64,000 bases of DNA from Syngnathus acus (GCF_901709675.1 NC_051088.1:23812193-23876192), one strand, 5' to 3'; shown: positions 1 through 13,519, counted from the first letter of the stretch. Made by a program: numbers and translations. The notes: generated from the sequence alone by a model not told the origin.

Positions 1-570
1 ATGTTGATAGAGTGTTACATATGACACCTTCTAATTAACAGTGCAGATAATAGTACGTGTCGCGCATGTCAGTTTCAGTGCGGGGAAATCTTATGACATT
101 GTGTGCATGTATGTGTGGCCCTCAGGTCTTAAAGAGCGCAGCAGCAGTCACAGCTGTTAGAGCCACAGCAACCAAAGGCCCCCAGATCATCCACGGCTTC
201 TGAAACAAGTGGTGGCACAAAAATGGAAACATCAGCGTCACCATGTGAAAGCCGCCCTCTGGCACAAGCATCAATGGAAAGCGACCGGGGCGGTGCGACA
301 GAGAATGTCAGTTCAAAAAAAAAATGAAGATGAGCTCATCCAAAAGTCACTGGGAGAAAAGCTTGTTAGTATCCAGACATAATCTCATTTCACAAGCTGT
401 TTGACTTGAAAGGTTAGATTGCTGCTGCACAGATTTTTTGTTTTGTTTTCTCCACTGGAAGTTTTTTTTTTTTTTTAAAGGAGGAAGGAGCAAAGGGGTT
501 GCTTATTAAGCCATGCGGTGATCTGGAGGATGAAAATGACAGACGTGGGCTAGGAATAATGTGTACCTTA
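1..570 (-). other. slmap 3' UTR and downstream flank
   Basis: This lies downstream of the slmap stop codon on the minus strand. It carries short A/T runs (321-330, 465-477) and no open frame resembling a gene. I found no clear AATAAA on the minus strand, so the poly(A) site may lie outside the window. Confidence 0.5.
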
Positions 571-3500
571 CTACCACAATGCGCCGAAGCACCATAACAG
601 CAAAGCCAGGACAAGGCCGATGACTATGGCTTGAACAGGCAGCATTAGGGGCGTCTACAGGAGGGAAGTGATATGATCATAATCAACTAACTATTAATAG
701 AGGAACACCCTTCGGTAAGTTGTGCCTTTTTTATTTTTATGGGATTCACACGCTTGTCAATGTTGTCAAGCAACAGGAAACACACCGGATGAGTGAGAAC
801 GACATTAATTGAATCATACAAATGATACAATTCTTGGAAATAATGAACTAAATCAATTTATATTTGGTAATCGATGTCTCAATCTACCCGAGCGAGATGA
901 AGCAACCTGAACGCACCTTTGTTCCTTTCTCTTGCAGATCCTTCATGTTGGCTTTACACTCCTCCAGTTCGGTCACAAGTGACAGCTTCTCCTGCTCCGT
1001 CTTCTCATAGTCGTCCTTCAGGTCAGTCAACTCCGTCTTGGTCGCCTCATACTATAAAAAATGGATTTGAATTAAACTCAATGGACAGGGATGGAAAATG
1101 GCTAGAATATTTTAGCGACAGCTAATTCTTACTCGCCGAGACTGTCTGGCTGCTTTTACAGCCCAAATGACTTCAGACAACTTGGGTTCAAGTTATTTAT
1201 CACTAGCTCTGCTTAAATTACCTTTAATGGGGCTCGTTGAATGTGTTTATACCATCGTGCTTGTGTTTGATTACTCGCCGCTTGTGTTTTATGTGCGTAC
1301 TTTTGTAAAAGGTGATATCAACATCTTTTTATATAGTCATTATTACATTTTCAAATCGCATTTCAACAAACTTTCCATCTCGAGCAACGATATATTTATG
1401 TTACTTCAAAGCCTTGATGATGTAATCACATACTCAAATGCCAGAATGACAAATATTGTGATGAGTGCATGTGACAACCTATTATAATTAAATACGTTGG
1501 CAGACGGCAGTCTGTTTCTGGAGATGGTTGCGGAAAGGTTACTAAGGTGGTGAGAGTTTTGCGTACACACACATAACTGGTTTCTCCTGATCAGCAGGGC
1601 ACTTGAGAATTGGCTGATCGCAACTAAGACGGTTCACCTGTTTGTGCTAGTCTTTCTTTTTTTTTGCTATCACTCAAAACAACACGTTAGCTTTCTGCTA
1701 AACGTATTATTGCATTCGTCCAGACGAGCACTCCGACTGCCTGCTAAACCTGTCGTGAAAAATCCCTGTCTGCTTGTCAGGATGTTGTCAGAAGATGACA
1801 AAACGAGTCGTGCCCGTTTGGGACATCAAACACAGCGCACGTTAGCCGTGTTAGCACAAAACTGTTGCGTAACCCGGTTATCATAATACGATCTAATGAT
1901 TTGATCTTGATGTCATCTGAGGCTACAAGGCTCCTTTCACACGTTACATTTTATTTTCATTTCTGGAAAAAAAAAAAGCGATTAGGATCAGATCACTACA
2001 ATCGTAATACTTTTGTCGTAATGTATAATGTCATTTTTAATCGTGCATCCTTGTTGATGAAAGAGAAACGACACTTGGCGAGCCAATCAAACGGCTCGTA
2101 AATATTTTTCACGCGGTAACTACTTTACAGCTCAAAGATAAACACACTGTCGTGAGGATAAAAATAGCCTGGCGAGTGTTTTTATGTCTGAAGCAGCGCA
2201 CGTTTTGACGCGTGAGACAGCACTTGTCATTTTAAAGGCATTGATGAACTTTGTGAGCTTGGATTAGCGATTCCTTAACAAGGTGTGAAAAGATTATCAG
2301 GTTTGCTGCGGGGGATTATCCAATTACACCTGACTTGTTTTGAAAATGATTTACTTACCACCAATAAATGTATTTTTGCTCATCTGGTGGCAGGCAGAAC
2401 AACAAACTTTTGGTGACATTTTTGTTTGAAGGTGTGGTACGAGTTTTCTTCTGGTGTCAAGAACAGAATTTGCCTTGGCTTACTAAAAACCTGAGAAGCT
2501 GATTTCATCCTCACCTGTCTCCGCAGGGCCTCCTTGGAACGATCAGCTTCATCCAGTTGGCTTTGTAGCTTGCTGCTATCCTGTTGGTGCTGAAGCTCCA
2601 AAGCTGCCAGCTTCTTTTCCAGCTCCTGCTGAGATCTCTCCAGAACTTTCAGGTTGTTGCTCAATTCTGCATTCTGGCCACGTGAACTAGCAGCAAACCC
2701 CCAAAAAATAATCATTTCAGCAGATGGTGGTTATGACCTTTGTGACGTCAAAGAAACCAGACAGGTGATCATATCCCAAAACATGGTTGCCTTTATGAAT
2801 TCGGAATACTTTTAAGATGGTGACAACATGTAGAAGGCGAACTTCTGGGATGGATTCAATTGGCTACCTCTCATAAGATGCAGTAAAAGCATCCTTAGCA
2901 CTGACCTGACAAGTTCTTTCTCCAACTGCTGCTGTTTCTGCTGCATCGCCTCATTTTTAGCACAGAGTGCCACACTTTCTTGCTTCTCTTTCTTTTGGGC
3001 CTTCAGGAGTTCCTCTTTCTCTGCTCTGAGGGAAGTGCACTCACTTTGCAGATTGCCCTTTTCTTTCTGATGCTTATTCACCAATTCCTGTTTCTCCGAT
3101 CGCAGACTAGAACACTCCTTCTGAAGGCCGTTACACTCCACCTGCATGGACTGCACCTCATTTGCTGTGAAAAAAAAAAAGACCCAACAAATTTTATTCA
3201 TGTCCATAAGTTAAAATTTACCAACAGATCTGCAAAAAAATAAATTAATAATTAATATAAATAATTAATAATAATTTAATGATAATTTAATAATAATAAT
3301 TTATAATTAATAATTAATTTAATAATTAATCATTTAAAAATAATAATTTTTCACACTCCTCCATAACTATGCAAAGCTGAATCATCAATCGATCAAAACT
3401 ATCCTAAATACTGTAATGCCTTGAGATACAAGTTAATTTGTGCCATGACCACACACACACAACTCAAAACAGTCGTATCTCAAATCGTCTATCACCATTG

Positions 3501-6369
3501 AAACAAATGGAAATATTATTAATCCGTTCCTGACGCCCCCCCCAAAAGACATACTTTTATGTTTTTGCTGTTTTAATCAAGAATAAAGACACTCTACAAT
3601 ATTGCACTTTATAAAAACAAAGAATAAGAACATAACTACAATGTAAAGCATTAAGTAGTTTGTGCCTGCAACTATTGATGCTAACCTTAGCTTGTCAATG
3701 GGAATTTACATTATAAGTCAGCATTATGCTATTTGAGGGGAACAGTTTTGTTGTTTTAAATACACGTGCAATCCTGTTTTGTTTTATGTTTAGTCTGACG
3801 GTAACTTTAAACTGGGCATGTCATTGAACAGCTGAAAGCTTCTTTACTGCCAACAAGCAGCGCTCGTAACTCATGCTTGCGCTAGCAAGTCAGAGCAAAC
3901 ATATCAGATGATTGACGGCTCATATTAAAAAAAAAAAAAAAGTCGCGTAGACCGTATCTTAAGGTACCATTTGTATGTAAAAATATGTAGATTTCGGAAA
4001 TGTGTAAACTGCAATAATGATCATGAGATTGTCAGGATTTCATTTGTCCAGCAGCCAATGAGAATTAACCGATGGATTATTTTGAGGAATAACAATACAA
4101 CAAATCTAGTATCACAAAGTGCATTTGCGGCCGGAGGCACCTTGTATTTCTGCCGTTTTCTGCCACTGCTTGCCCTGCTGCTGGAGATCCCGCTGCAGGT
4201 CATCCATCTCACGCTCGTATTTGCTGGCAGTCTGACGCCATTTGTCCAATTCCTTGGAAACGGTTGCCAGGTTGAACTCGACGGCGCCGACGTCATGGTC
4301 CCGCTCGGCGGAAGCTGCCTCCAGGAGGCGTTTCAGCGACTTCACCTCGTCACGTGAACTTTCGAGCTCGTCACGTAAACTGGAGGAGACGTCTGTCTGC
4401 TCTCTGAGGATGTCCATTTCATCTTGGAGCCGCCGCAGTTGCCCTGTTTAAAGTCAGCTCATTATTTCCAACAGCGGTGGTAAGAATATTTTCAAAATGT
4501 CACACATAAAAGCATGTGACATAATATTTTCTGTATTGAGCAAGTAGACTACAAAAAAAGAAAAATATTTTACCTTCTAGCTCCATGCATTTGTGTCTCT
4601 CCATGTTAGCCTGATCCTGGGCCTTCCCAAGTTCATCATTCAAGCGCTGGATTGTTTTTTCATAGTCGCTTGAGGAGCTCATATTTGAGCGGGTGAGATC
4701 ATCTGCGATAAAGAACAATGGTCATCCAAAATCAAAAGCGCGATTCTAACAAGAGAGCGGCCGGCCGTTAATGTAAACGTTCCTATCTTCCCACAGACGC
4801 TGTGGAATGTCGAGGCTGAACATTTGTCGCGGCCATAACCAGGAGAAGACCATGGCGTTGGGTGTCATCACAAAAATAGAAGGGTAACTTAAAGGCCCTC
4901 TTTTTTAATCTGCTCCAGTCCCAAATATTATAATAACCAGGGCTGACACGGCAGTTAATTTCCCAAGATATTAAAACAAGCCTATTACGTAAGCTAATTG
5001 CCAACCCAGAAAAGAACGAAATGTTGCATTTCCTATCGGATCGAGTCCGTCACTCATCATGTTTGGTATTGGACGAAAACAAGCTCTGCAAATGCTTAGC
5101 GCTTTCCGCTTCCCAGCGAATATCTTGATCCACTAATCTGTGTTGGCTAGAAAAAGAGATGACCTCATCTTGGACCGAGCATTTTAGCAGGGGAGGAAAA
5201 CGAGTCACAACATTTCAAAGCATGCGCGCCATAAAAGGATGCGTCTGATGAGTGCGATGCAGTATTTGCCAAAGCGTGACTCTCTCACATTGCCGTCGTC
5301 TTAATGTACCGTCCACGGAGGCACCAACGGATGACACCGATAAATCCGTGGCAAACAAGGGGGACTACTGGAGGCTGGTGGCACCCTCGGGCTCAAGCGC
5401 ATGACCAGCCTGCTTGTGCGCCAGACAAAGGCCCGGCCGGGCATGCTGCGTTGTGTCCAATCTGTTTGTATGTTCCGACATGCATGCATATTTATGAGTG
5501 AGAAAGTAAGTGGGCTCCTTGTTAATAGGGGTGGTCTTTGTCGAGCTGAGAGAGAAGTATGTATGTATAAATAAATAAATACACAAATACATAAAAAAGA
5601 AAAATAAGTAAAATAAATGAAATTAAAAAAGAAATAAAATCTACCACAATATCTTTAGCTGACCCATCATGGCTTGAGTGTCAGCCAATCCAAGTATTAA
5701 TTGGATTAGAATGTATAAAAATACCTTTTGGTGAGATAGGATACTAAGCATCGTGCTGCGTGATGACACACAAAAAAAAAAGTAGAGGAATTTCTTTTTT
5801 TAGCTCAAGTGCTGAAAGCTAAAGTCATGGCGGCGGCCCAGCTGCCCTGTCACTTTCCACCCCAATGAATGACACGGCCTGTTTTAACATATATAGAATG
5901 AGACTAATCAGTAGACAATGCAGATCATATGGGCAAAGAAGGTTATATAAAAAATGAAGCACTGCGGTGAGGATGTCACAAACGCTCTCTATGTTGTGCA
6001 GTGAAGCATTGCAAATGCAGTACAATCCTCAGGCAAAAATGAATTCTTGAAGGTGGAGTCACATTATTCTATGATTTTTCTTTTGAAAAGTCATGAGTTA
6101 GTCTGCTGACATGTTCTCTGGTCAAGGAGACTCTTCTAATAGGGTGTTGACACATGAGGCACTCAAATAAGCATATCAGATTGTAAAGTCATGGCACTGC
6201 CTTTAATTGACGCTTCAGAATGACTTAGAATTTTGCTTTTCTTGGTTTGAGCGATTGCTCAATGTCATAATTCGTGTCTGGCCAAAGATAACAAAATATT
6301 CTGCATTACCTTTAATTCGTGATATGTTGCTCATTGGGTCACTCATTTCCTTTTCTTTCGTGATCTTAT
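571..6369 (-). CDS. slmap: SLMAP-like tail-anchored coiled-coil protein, 3' part
   Basis: Seven minus-strand exons join with consistent phases: 6310-6369, 4574-4702, 4141-4443, 2906-3164, 2515-2686, 917-1051 and 571-654, giving about 380 residues up to a TAG at 571-573. Nearly all of it is heptad-rich coiled coil. It follows the C-terminal half of human SLMAP in order: a KDDL junction, a SLRDELESSRDEV stretch, LQKECSSLRSEKQELV, and an EKTEQEKLSLVTELEEC block. The last exon is one hydrophobic helix (VIGLVLALLLWCFGALW) that ends the protein, which is a tail anchor. SLMAP family members sit in ER, sarcolemmal and outer nuclear membranes and serve as STRIPAK adaptors; the FHA domain that binds phosphorylated partners belongs to the N-terminal half, which I could not find here. 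Exon 6310-6369 has an internal ATG (KEMSDPM) where human short isoforms begin. Whether this is the a or b teleost paralogue is unknown. The 5' end is unresolved. Confidence 0.85.
3238..3345. repeat. AT-rich low-complexity tract (TAAT/AATT)
   Basis: About 100 bases composed almost only of TAAT, AATT and ATAA words, inside the slmap intron between exons 2906-3164 and 4141-4443. The rest of that intron shows no exon. Confidence 0.8.
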
Positions 6370-7386
6370 CTGCATTAGAATGAGACAAAACAAAAATAGG
6401 AAAAAAAAAAAAGCACAGATGGTGGTTAAAGATTGGAAATACATTAACAACAAATCCAACAGTGCTTGTTTTTTCACGAGCAAGTTGCACCGTGAGGATA
6501 TTAATTAATCGCAAGAAAATTGTCAAACTTAGTTGAAAGAGTTACCTCAATAATCCAGACCAGGTTAGTATTGCTCTGCGGCTCCAGCAGTCCTTGACAT
6601 GAAGAACTCTTCTCCAACTATCAGATTTTTTCTGATGCTCAACGGAATAGTCCAAACGGGGACCTGGGGCGGGGGTGGGGTGTACTCTGCACTTAGTGCC
6701 AGATCTCGCTAATTTTGCACCAAAAAACCCACGAGTGACAAATTTGTGTTCCAAAATATATTCAAAAGCAAATAAGTTAAGTGTGATTAAAACGAATCGC
6801 TCGTGAATTGGTCAAATAAATCCCCCGAAAAGATGGCACCCCTCTGTTTTGTTGTGGCGTTGGCCTGCCCCTCCACACTAGGTCATGCATCTGAGTCCCG
6901 GCCGGCCGGCATCACGGAAGCTCCAGCTGCATACTGACACTGAGAGGTTTTGTTTAGAGTGGCCTGCTGCTGATGATGATGCGGAACGTCACAGATGATC
7001 CTCTACTGTCCTCCATATATCGTTCAACGCAAAACTATAAAAGCAGTCATAATCAATTGGAGATTGCATTTCATTCTGTTGACCTACACTTGTATTTATT
7101 TTTACAAAAATATGCCTCCAGACTGATGTTAAATTTAGTGCCATTTGCTTTGCTATTCATTTAGGCTACGCCAAATCATGTCAGTTTGTTGATCTATTTT
7201 TGCTCACTGCATATATTGTGAGGCAGAACAATTTAATATAGTTCCACTAGATGGCAGAAGTGAGGTGATGAAGCACTTTGCAGGCAACTCAGGTGAATTG
7301 GGGGAGTTGAGTTCAAAGCAAACATGGTGCATCAGCATTTAACTGTTATGCTGCAAGCTAATGGAACAATAAGATGACATCAGATT

Positions 7387-7540
7387 TAGAATAGAATAGA
7401 TCTTTATTGTCATTGTCACACATGTACAACGAAATTTAAAAAGTGCCAACCGATCAGTGCATAAAATAAAAAATAAATAGAATAAAAAGATAAAAAAATA
7501 CAAGATAAAAACCCACAGAAGAACATACACATTGAGTTTG
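7387..7540. repeat. Interspersed repeat end with CTTTATTGTCATTG motif
   Basis: Begins with AGAATAGAATAGATCTTTATTGTC, of which the ATCTTTATTGTCATTGTCAC part followed by ACGAAATTTAAA is a recurrent ending of teleost interspersed repeats; it then degrades into AATAAA-rich sequence. A related start, AATCAGCTTTATTGTCAATT, occurs at about 37664 in gk intron 1. The repeat class is not resolved; it may be a LINE 3' end in antisense. Confidence 0.45.
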
Positions 7541-8518
7541 AAGCACATTGAACTTGTGTATGAATAAAGCTGCCTTGCTAATTAGAATTGAAAGAAACCA
7601 GAGACCATTTGAGCTAATAGGAGCACATTCAAAAGTTGACCCAGAGCATGACCTCCTAAACAATGTCAGATGTTGAGCGGTGATATGTCATCCGATTTTA
7701 CACACAGACCTTGCCCTTAGTTGGACAAGATCCTCATGAAATGGAGATTTAGGATGAGACGTTACTAATCATTGACATATTTCGGTCAATCATCAACTAT
7801 TGCAGCCTTCGCTATTTTCAGTAGATTTGCATATATTTGATTTCCCAAAACCTTCCTGCTAATTTAACAAACAGGATTCTTCCCTAGAACATAAAAAGAG
7901 CTGTCATTTTGCGACACGATTCTGTGCGACCTTTGGGCTCACATTGATGTGTATTGGTTCGCACCAGATTATTATCCTCACTTGACTGATTGTTTGACTT
8001 TGCTGCTCTGCTCGTGCACCACCAAATAGACAGCTTATCCAACCGAGCAAAGATTCTCTCTTCACCTTTAGGATCTAGTTTTTGCAGGTTCATCTACAAT
8101 CAGTGACAGACATGCACCCCCCAAAAATGATCATCGACGGTGGGGTGAGGGGACGCTCTGTCCAGTAGCTACACATTTCAATTAGCCACAGAATCACAAG
8201 GTTAGCCACTGTTTTACTCGAGTCTATGCTATCTAGCCTTGCAGTACGTTGCAGCTTTTTACTGATGATATAATCCTGATATTCCAGTTTGGTCCCAGGC
8301 TCCAGTCAGATTCTGAGTTTCATCCTCGGCTTCAATCGGTTCCTACGGCTACAACCTGTCGGGAGAGCGGTACTATGCAGCCGTATTGTTGTGTTTGACT
8401 ATTTGCAGGATCACCAAGATTATATTCTAGTATGTTGCTACAGTGATGGAGGAAACACTGCACGTGACCTTTCTTGTCTGTCAACTTGGCAGAAGTAAGG
8501 AATTTATTAGGCTAGACC

Positions 8519-8610
8519 AAGGGTGTCAAACTCGTTTTTGTCACGGGACGCACTTCTTGTCATAGTTTCCCTCCCCATTATGACTGTCAACGTCGTCTAT
8601 ATACATACGG
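8519..8610. mobile_element. hAT-like element, one end only
   Basis: AAGGGTGTCAAACTCG matches the terminal inverted repeat typical of non-autonomous hAT elements (consensus near CAGGGGTGTCAAACTC) and is shared with both ends of the element at 37344-37668. No matching opposite end is visible nearby, so this is probably a truncated copy. The right boundary is a guess. Confidence 0.4.
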
Positions 8611-8899
8611 TACAGGCTACACAACTATCTGATGAATAACTAGTTTTGAAATCAGAGATGAGTCAAACATTTTTCAAATCGTTTAAAAAGATGAATGGTA
8701 ATCAAAATGGATGGCAATAGCTCCATTTTTAAAAAGTGAAGACAATTGGTAATGTAACAAATGAACACTGCAACCCAGCAGCAACACACCGTATAACTAT
8801 TTGAGAGCACTTTTTTTTAGATTAGCTAAAGTATAGAGCCTGTATTCGTCAAAACATAGCTAGCTTAGCAAATAGCTAAAGGCAGGTAAGGCTAAAGCT

Positions 8900-9192
8900 G
8901 GCCGGCGTTTAGCTTGCACGGTGACTTGGCGGAATGGGCGGGGCGAGCGGCTTCCGGCAAGCTTGACTTCTATGAAGGGGGGGCGGCCGCTCGCTCTCAC
9001 GAGCGAAAGTTTTAACTGTGGGTGTCGCCTTTTACGTGTCAAGCTAGCCGCCCTGCACACTTTACTCTTCTGAGTTAAGCGGCGGTAATGCCTACTTAGC
9101 GCCCAAGCTGATTTTTCTAGGAAGGAGGAGGAAGCGTAACTTTTCCGACCGAAAACGCTGCCTTTACTCGAGTACAACTGCTGCTTCCCCCG
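8900..9192 (+). promoter_or_regulatory. GC-rich cers5 promoter and 5' UTR
   Basis: CpG-dense sequence immediately before the cers5 ATG, with a GC box (GGGCGGGGC at about 8936) and a NotI-type GCGGCCGC at about 8983. No TATA box is evident. It has the character of a CpG-island housekeeping promoter. The transcription start cannot be fixed from sequence. Confidence 0.55.
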
Positions 9193-12100
9193 ATGACGTC
9201 CACGTTCTCAGCTTGGTTTTGGAGCGAGAAATTTTGGCTTCCCCAAAATGTTTCCTGGGCGGATCTGGAGCATCCACCACCTGGCGTGGATTACCCTCGA
9301 GTGGGAGACTTGCTGTACGCCCTTCCGCTATCCGTCGGGATTTTTGTGCTAAGGATCCTATTCGAAAGGTAAAACTCGAGACTTCCGTCGACAGCTTCAT
9401 ATGTTGCTCATTAAACAACACTCGAGAAGCATTAAAAGGGTGCACAACACAGGTTAAGTGCGCGCAGAGCTATATTACAAGTCTATATTTAGATAACACG
9501 GGTGAGATGACTTCAGGTCAACTAGATCAACAGAAAATGGTATCTAACAATGGGTCAGTCACGTGGTTCATTCGGGCGTCTCTTGAAGAACACTACATGT
9601 TGTTATGATTGAGAATCCCGCGGCCTGTTGAACTGTTTTCTTTTAAATTGGTCGGGTTGAGTTAACGATCAGGCCCAAACCCTGACTGCGCTTCTCCCAA
9701 ATCTGCCCCCCCATGTTGGGGAAAACGATAAACAGGGTGGGATTAAAACCAGTCGGTTGGAGCAGATTGTCTTGTGACATCCATTAAGTTTTTTGGTCTC
9801 CTATGCTCACGTGACAGCAGGTCATTAGGTGCCACATTCCCAGGGATTTCTTGTTTCCCATGCCTTCCCCAAAGCCTCTGCTATGTTCTCCTTCTAACAC
9901 ACAACTTTGTAAACTCGCCAGATTGGCTAAAGGTTAAGCTATTCCTTTGCTAAGTCGTTAACTCTTGCCCTGTTTGAATGTCTTGCTTAACTACAGCATT
10001 TCTGTGTCCCTTCCCCCACTTTTTTTTTTTTTTTTTTTGGCCTGTGTGTGTAGGCTAGTGGCCAAGCCCTGTGCCCACATACTCCAGATTCAGGCGGGAG
10101 TGCAGCGACAAGCCCAGCCCAATGCTGTCCTGGAGAAGCTGTATCAATCAAAAACGGTAGTTATTTAGACCAATGTTATGATCCCGTGGTACCCCCCCCG
10201 AGCCCGACCCCGTTGGAATTTTGGGACTTTTACGAGTTGTGGTCATTCCTGTCTGGTCGTTGTCCTCGCTAGTGTCCAGATGCAAAGCAACTGGAAGGAC
10301 TTTCCAAGCAACTGGACTGGGATGGACGGAAAATACAGAGATGGTTTCGCATCCGGCGCAATCAAGACAAACCCAGCATGCAGACAAAGTTCTGTGAGAG
10401 CATGTAAGTTTTAAAATGTGGACATTTTAACCATTCATAAAAAAAAATCCTGTTTATTTTTTTTTCCCCCTTCAGGTGGCGGTTCACATTTTACTTGGGG
10501 ATTTTTATTTATGCCATTCATCACTTATGGAGGGTAAGTGGAGCTGAAATGATTATCAAGCTGTTTTATGGCATTAACCCCGATCGACGTGTTTCTTTCA
10601 GTCGCCCTGGATGTGGAATACCCGACGATGCTGGGACACGTATCCCTTTCAGGTTCATATTGAGTTCTTCCACATGCTAATATTATGGAATTATTAAAGG
10701 TCTTTTTTGTTTCACCCTTTCCTAGCATCAGAGTCATCAACAATTGAATCACTATGTGTCTGAGCTGGCTTTCTACTGCTCCCTGATGTTTTCCCAGTTC
10801 ACTGACATAAAACGTAAGGTGGGTCAGCACAGGCACTAAAAACTCCTATCGTCACCATTTCCGCCATGTCAGTTCATACGTAACCGCTGTGTCGATTTTC
10901 GTTCATGTCGGAGTGTATTCGAATAAGCCGATGACGGATTTTCTGGTAAAACAGGTTGGGCGACGAGACGCGACGGTAGCGCGTGGTCGCTCGGCATTTT
11001 GCTTCTCATTGGCAGAGGTGGCGAGTCGTGCTTCCTTTAATTGGTCACATTTTCTCCAGGAACTTGTGGGGACAACTTGTTCTTGTCAGAGTTGCTTAAA
11101 TGCAACATTGTTTGGACTTGAGCATCTTTGTCAAGAAGTAACATGACCTTTACTGTTACATTGAGCGACAGTCTGCTCGCTATTTTTCTGCGAGTTTTTT
11201 TTTTTGTTTGTTTGGTTTGTCTTGTCGCCTGAATCAGTTTCACCAATTAACTCATTCAGTACCACTGACGACTATAGACGTTAAAATTCTATTATAACAG
11301 GGCTGGCACTGACTGAGTTAACTATTTGTGATGTTTTACTCCATGCATGCCATATTTAAAAAAATAAATCAAAAAATCACACGTTTTATTTGAATCGTGA
11401 ATCACATGAAGGGATTTGTGTTTTCGTATCATTTTCACACATTCCAAAGTGATCCACCCATTTTCTCTTCATTTCATCCACGTCAGGATTTCTTCATCAT
11501 GCTCGTGCACCACCTGGCCACCATTTTCCTCATCACCTTCTCCTACGCCATCAACATGTTAAGAGCAGGCACTCTGGTCATGTGTGTGCATGACGCATCA
11601 GACATCTTCCTTGAGGTAAAGAGAGGATTTTGTTGAAGCATATTTTTGGTGATTTGTTTGAGTCCGTTTACAAATGTTGTAGTCTGTTTGCCAATTTGTG
11701 GCATTTCCATTCTGACAAAGAAAATTGTTTAAAAAGTCATAAAGCATATTTGGAAAAAAGTAAATGTTTGAGCTCGAGCTGTGCTTGGTCTCGGATTTTG
11801 TAAAAAAAAAAAAAAAAGAAAAGAAAATTAAAATGCAAATTAGTCGATTAAAGTATGTTTTTTTTTTCATCATCATCATGCATTTTTATACGACTTTTAC
11901 TCCAGAGCGACGTTTAATCCGAAACGTACGATATCGTGGACATTCCATATGACTGAATGGTTCGACTGTTTGAGCTTAACGTGATTGTTGCATTGGTATG
12001 TTTGCACGTTTGACCGCTGAATCATAAAACCTCAGAATTTTCTTCTGATAAGTTTTCATGATGACTGCGTAACTCCGCTTCTGAGGACACCGACTTTATC

Positions 12101-12979
12101 GTGATACTGATATCATTTCATTGCCTACCAATAAATTGTGATCTGTGTCATTGAGGAACAATATGAGTCTACACGCTTACATAAGCACTTTATTTTTGTT
12201 CAAGTGAATCCTATGCTGCTGTTTGTTTTCTGCCTATCACTGATGTTACTATTTTACTGTCTACTTTTGAGTATCCACCCCCCACGTATATATTTAACAA
12301 GAAATGGCTCGTTTGCCTTCGCAGGCAGCCAAGCTTGCCAACTACGCCAAATACCAACGGCTGTGCGATGGCCTGTTTGTGGTGTTCAGCATCAGCTTTT
12401 TCATCGCTCGCCTTGTCATCTTTCCTTTCTGGTGAGACAAATGTTTAGTTTTGTGACAAATTACAGTGATGAATTGGCGCCCTATTGATGGATGACATAT
12501 TCAAATAAATATCTGTACACATGTGTTGCAGGATTATTAACAGCGTTCTATTTGAGAGCTGGGAGATCGCAGGCCCATACCAGGCCTGGTGGGTGCTGAA
12601 CGGTTTACTTTTGGTCCTGCAGACTCTTCATGTTATCTGGTTCTACCTCATTGCGCGCATTGCAATTAAAGCCATATTTAAGGGAAAGGTGAGTTGGGCT
12701 CAACATCACATCAGTCAACATCAAGTGTCCTGTGTAGCATATTCTTTATGTTTTAATATTTTCCAGGACTGTACTTTTCTTACGTACGCCACATCTAAAT
12801 GCAAGTACTGACCTCCGCTGCCCTCTGTGTTTGAATTTGTGACGTCTCAGGTGGCTAAAGATGAGCGCAGCGACATCGAGAGCAGCTCAGACGAGGAGGT
12901 TCATTCCAGCGGCGGTAAACACCCCAATCAGGCAAAAGGCCCCACCAGTAACATCAATGGAGAAAAGCGTGACCGCTGA
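9193..12979 (+). CDS. cers5: Ceramide synthase 5 (LASS/TLC, homeodomain-like)
   Basis: Ten exons: 9193-9368, 10054-10156, 10273-10403, 10476-10533, 10602-10652, 10726-10818, 11487-11615, 12325-12431, 12532-12688, 12851-12979. The product is 377 residues. The family N-acylates sphingoid bases in the ER membrane. Visible parts: N-terminal [19 protein letters not shown] and a first membrane helix; a Hox-like segment ([20 protein letters not shown]); then the TLC domain with the Lag1p signature, including the catalytic HH pair in [16 protein letters not shown], and [12 protein letters not shown]. The tail [14 protein letters not shown] is the conserved acidic, phosphorylatable stretch. [29 protein letters not shown] and [11 protein letters not shown] fit CERS5 better than CERS6 or CERS2. 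I chose the start at 9193 because it gives the family's usual N-terminus. The last residues ([20 protein letters not shown]) diverge from human CERS5 and CERS6. Confidence 0.93.
11247..11321. mobile_element. 75-bp palindromic MITE-like element, copy 1
   Basis: TTAACTCATTCAGT at the left end is mirrored by ACTGACTGAGTTAA at the right end with one mismatch. It lies in cers5 intron 6. A second element of the same 75-bp length and similar ends is at 28906-28980. No coding capacity. Confidence 0.6.
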
Positions 12980-13513
12980 GGACAAAGTGTGGAAATTCAC
13001 TTGGGTGGATTGTTCACTTCCATTGTGTCTTTGCAACTCACCATGTCACTTTTGACCATCGTAGAAGATAACCAAAGAAAAGACTGTGTGCGGGATACAG
13101 CTGATCCTTTTTACACGTTGTGATGTTTACACCTGCTTTATGCTTGCAAAAGTGACCAGAAGAAATGTTGGAGCAAACAAGTTGGGTTTGCCTTCTCGTT
13201 GTGTACGTTTGCGTGCGTGCGTGCGCGCGCGCTCGTGTTTGTCAGAAATTGCGAAACAGATCGACACAACTGTCAATACCATTTCATAAAATGAATTACA
13301 TTTTATTACAGATTGTACCATTTTTTTTTTCTACAGCTAAGAAACAAATCCCAGAATCTTCCTTAACACTTCAGACTTTCAGGATTTCCAAATACAAAAT
13401 ATATTTGCTGTATAAAACACTCTTGTACCAAACCAAACAAGTAATGTTCTAGGAATTGTTATAATTTTTTTGTAAATGTTCAGATGAACTTGATTTTCCA
13501 ATTTCAAAAAAAC

Positions 13514-13519
13514 ATTAAA
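13514..13519 (+). terminator. Probable cers5 poly(A) signal (ATTAAA)
   Basis: ATTAAA variant 535 bases after the cers5 stop, followed by a GT-rich stretch (CCTCTTTTTGTTGGGTGTC). I saw no canonical AATAAA between it and the stop; one is present further on at about 13944. Confidence 0.4.

Larger units (their letters stand above)
6370..9192. other. Interval between last recognised slmap exon and cers5
   Basis: No exon I can name. An open minus frame at about 6550-6750 ends in a plausible donor (GAG followed by GTAACT at about 6546), and one at about 7884-8093 begins MNLQKLDPKGEERIF, but neither matches a family I know. The interval contains a CTTTATTGTCATTG repeat (7387-7540), the end of a hAT-like element (8519 onward), a CTCF-like motif at 7244-7257, and the GC-rich cers5 promoter after about 8900. 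Confidence 0.5.

Noticed and set aside
7884-8093. Minus-strand frame MNLQKLDPKGEERIF as an upstream slmap exon
   Set aside because: No similarity to the SLMAP segment expected there and no donor in a compatible phase.
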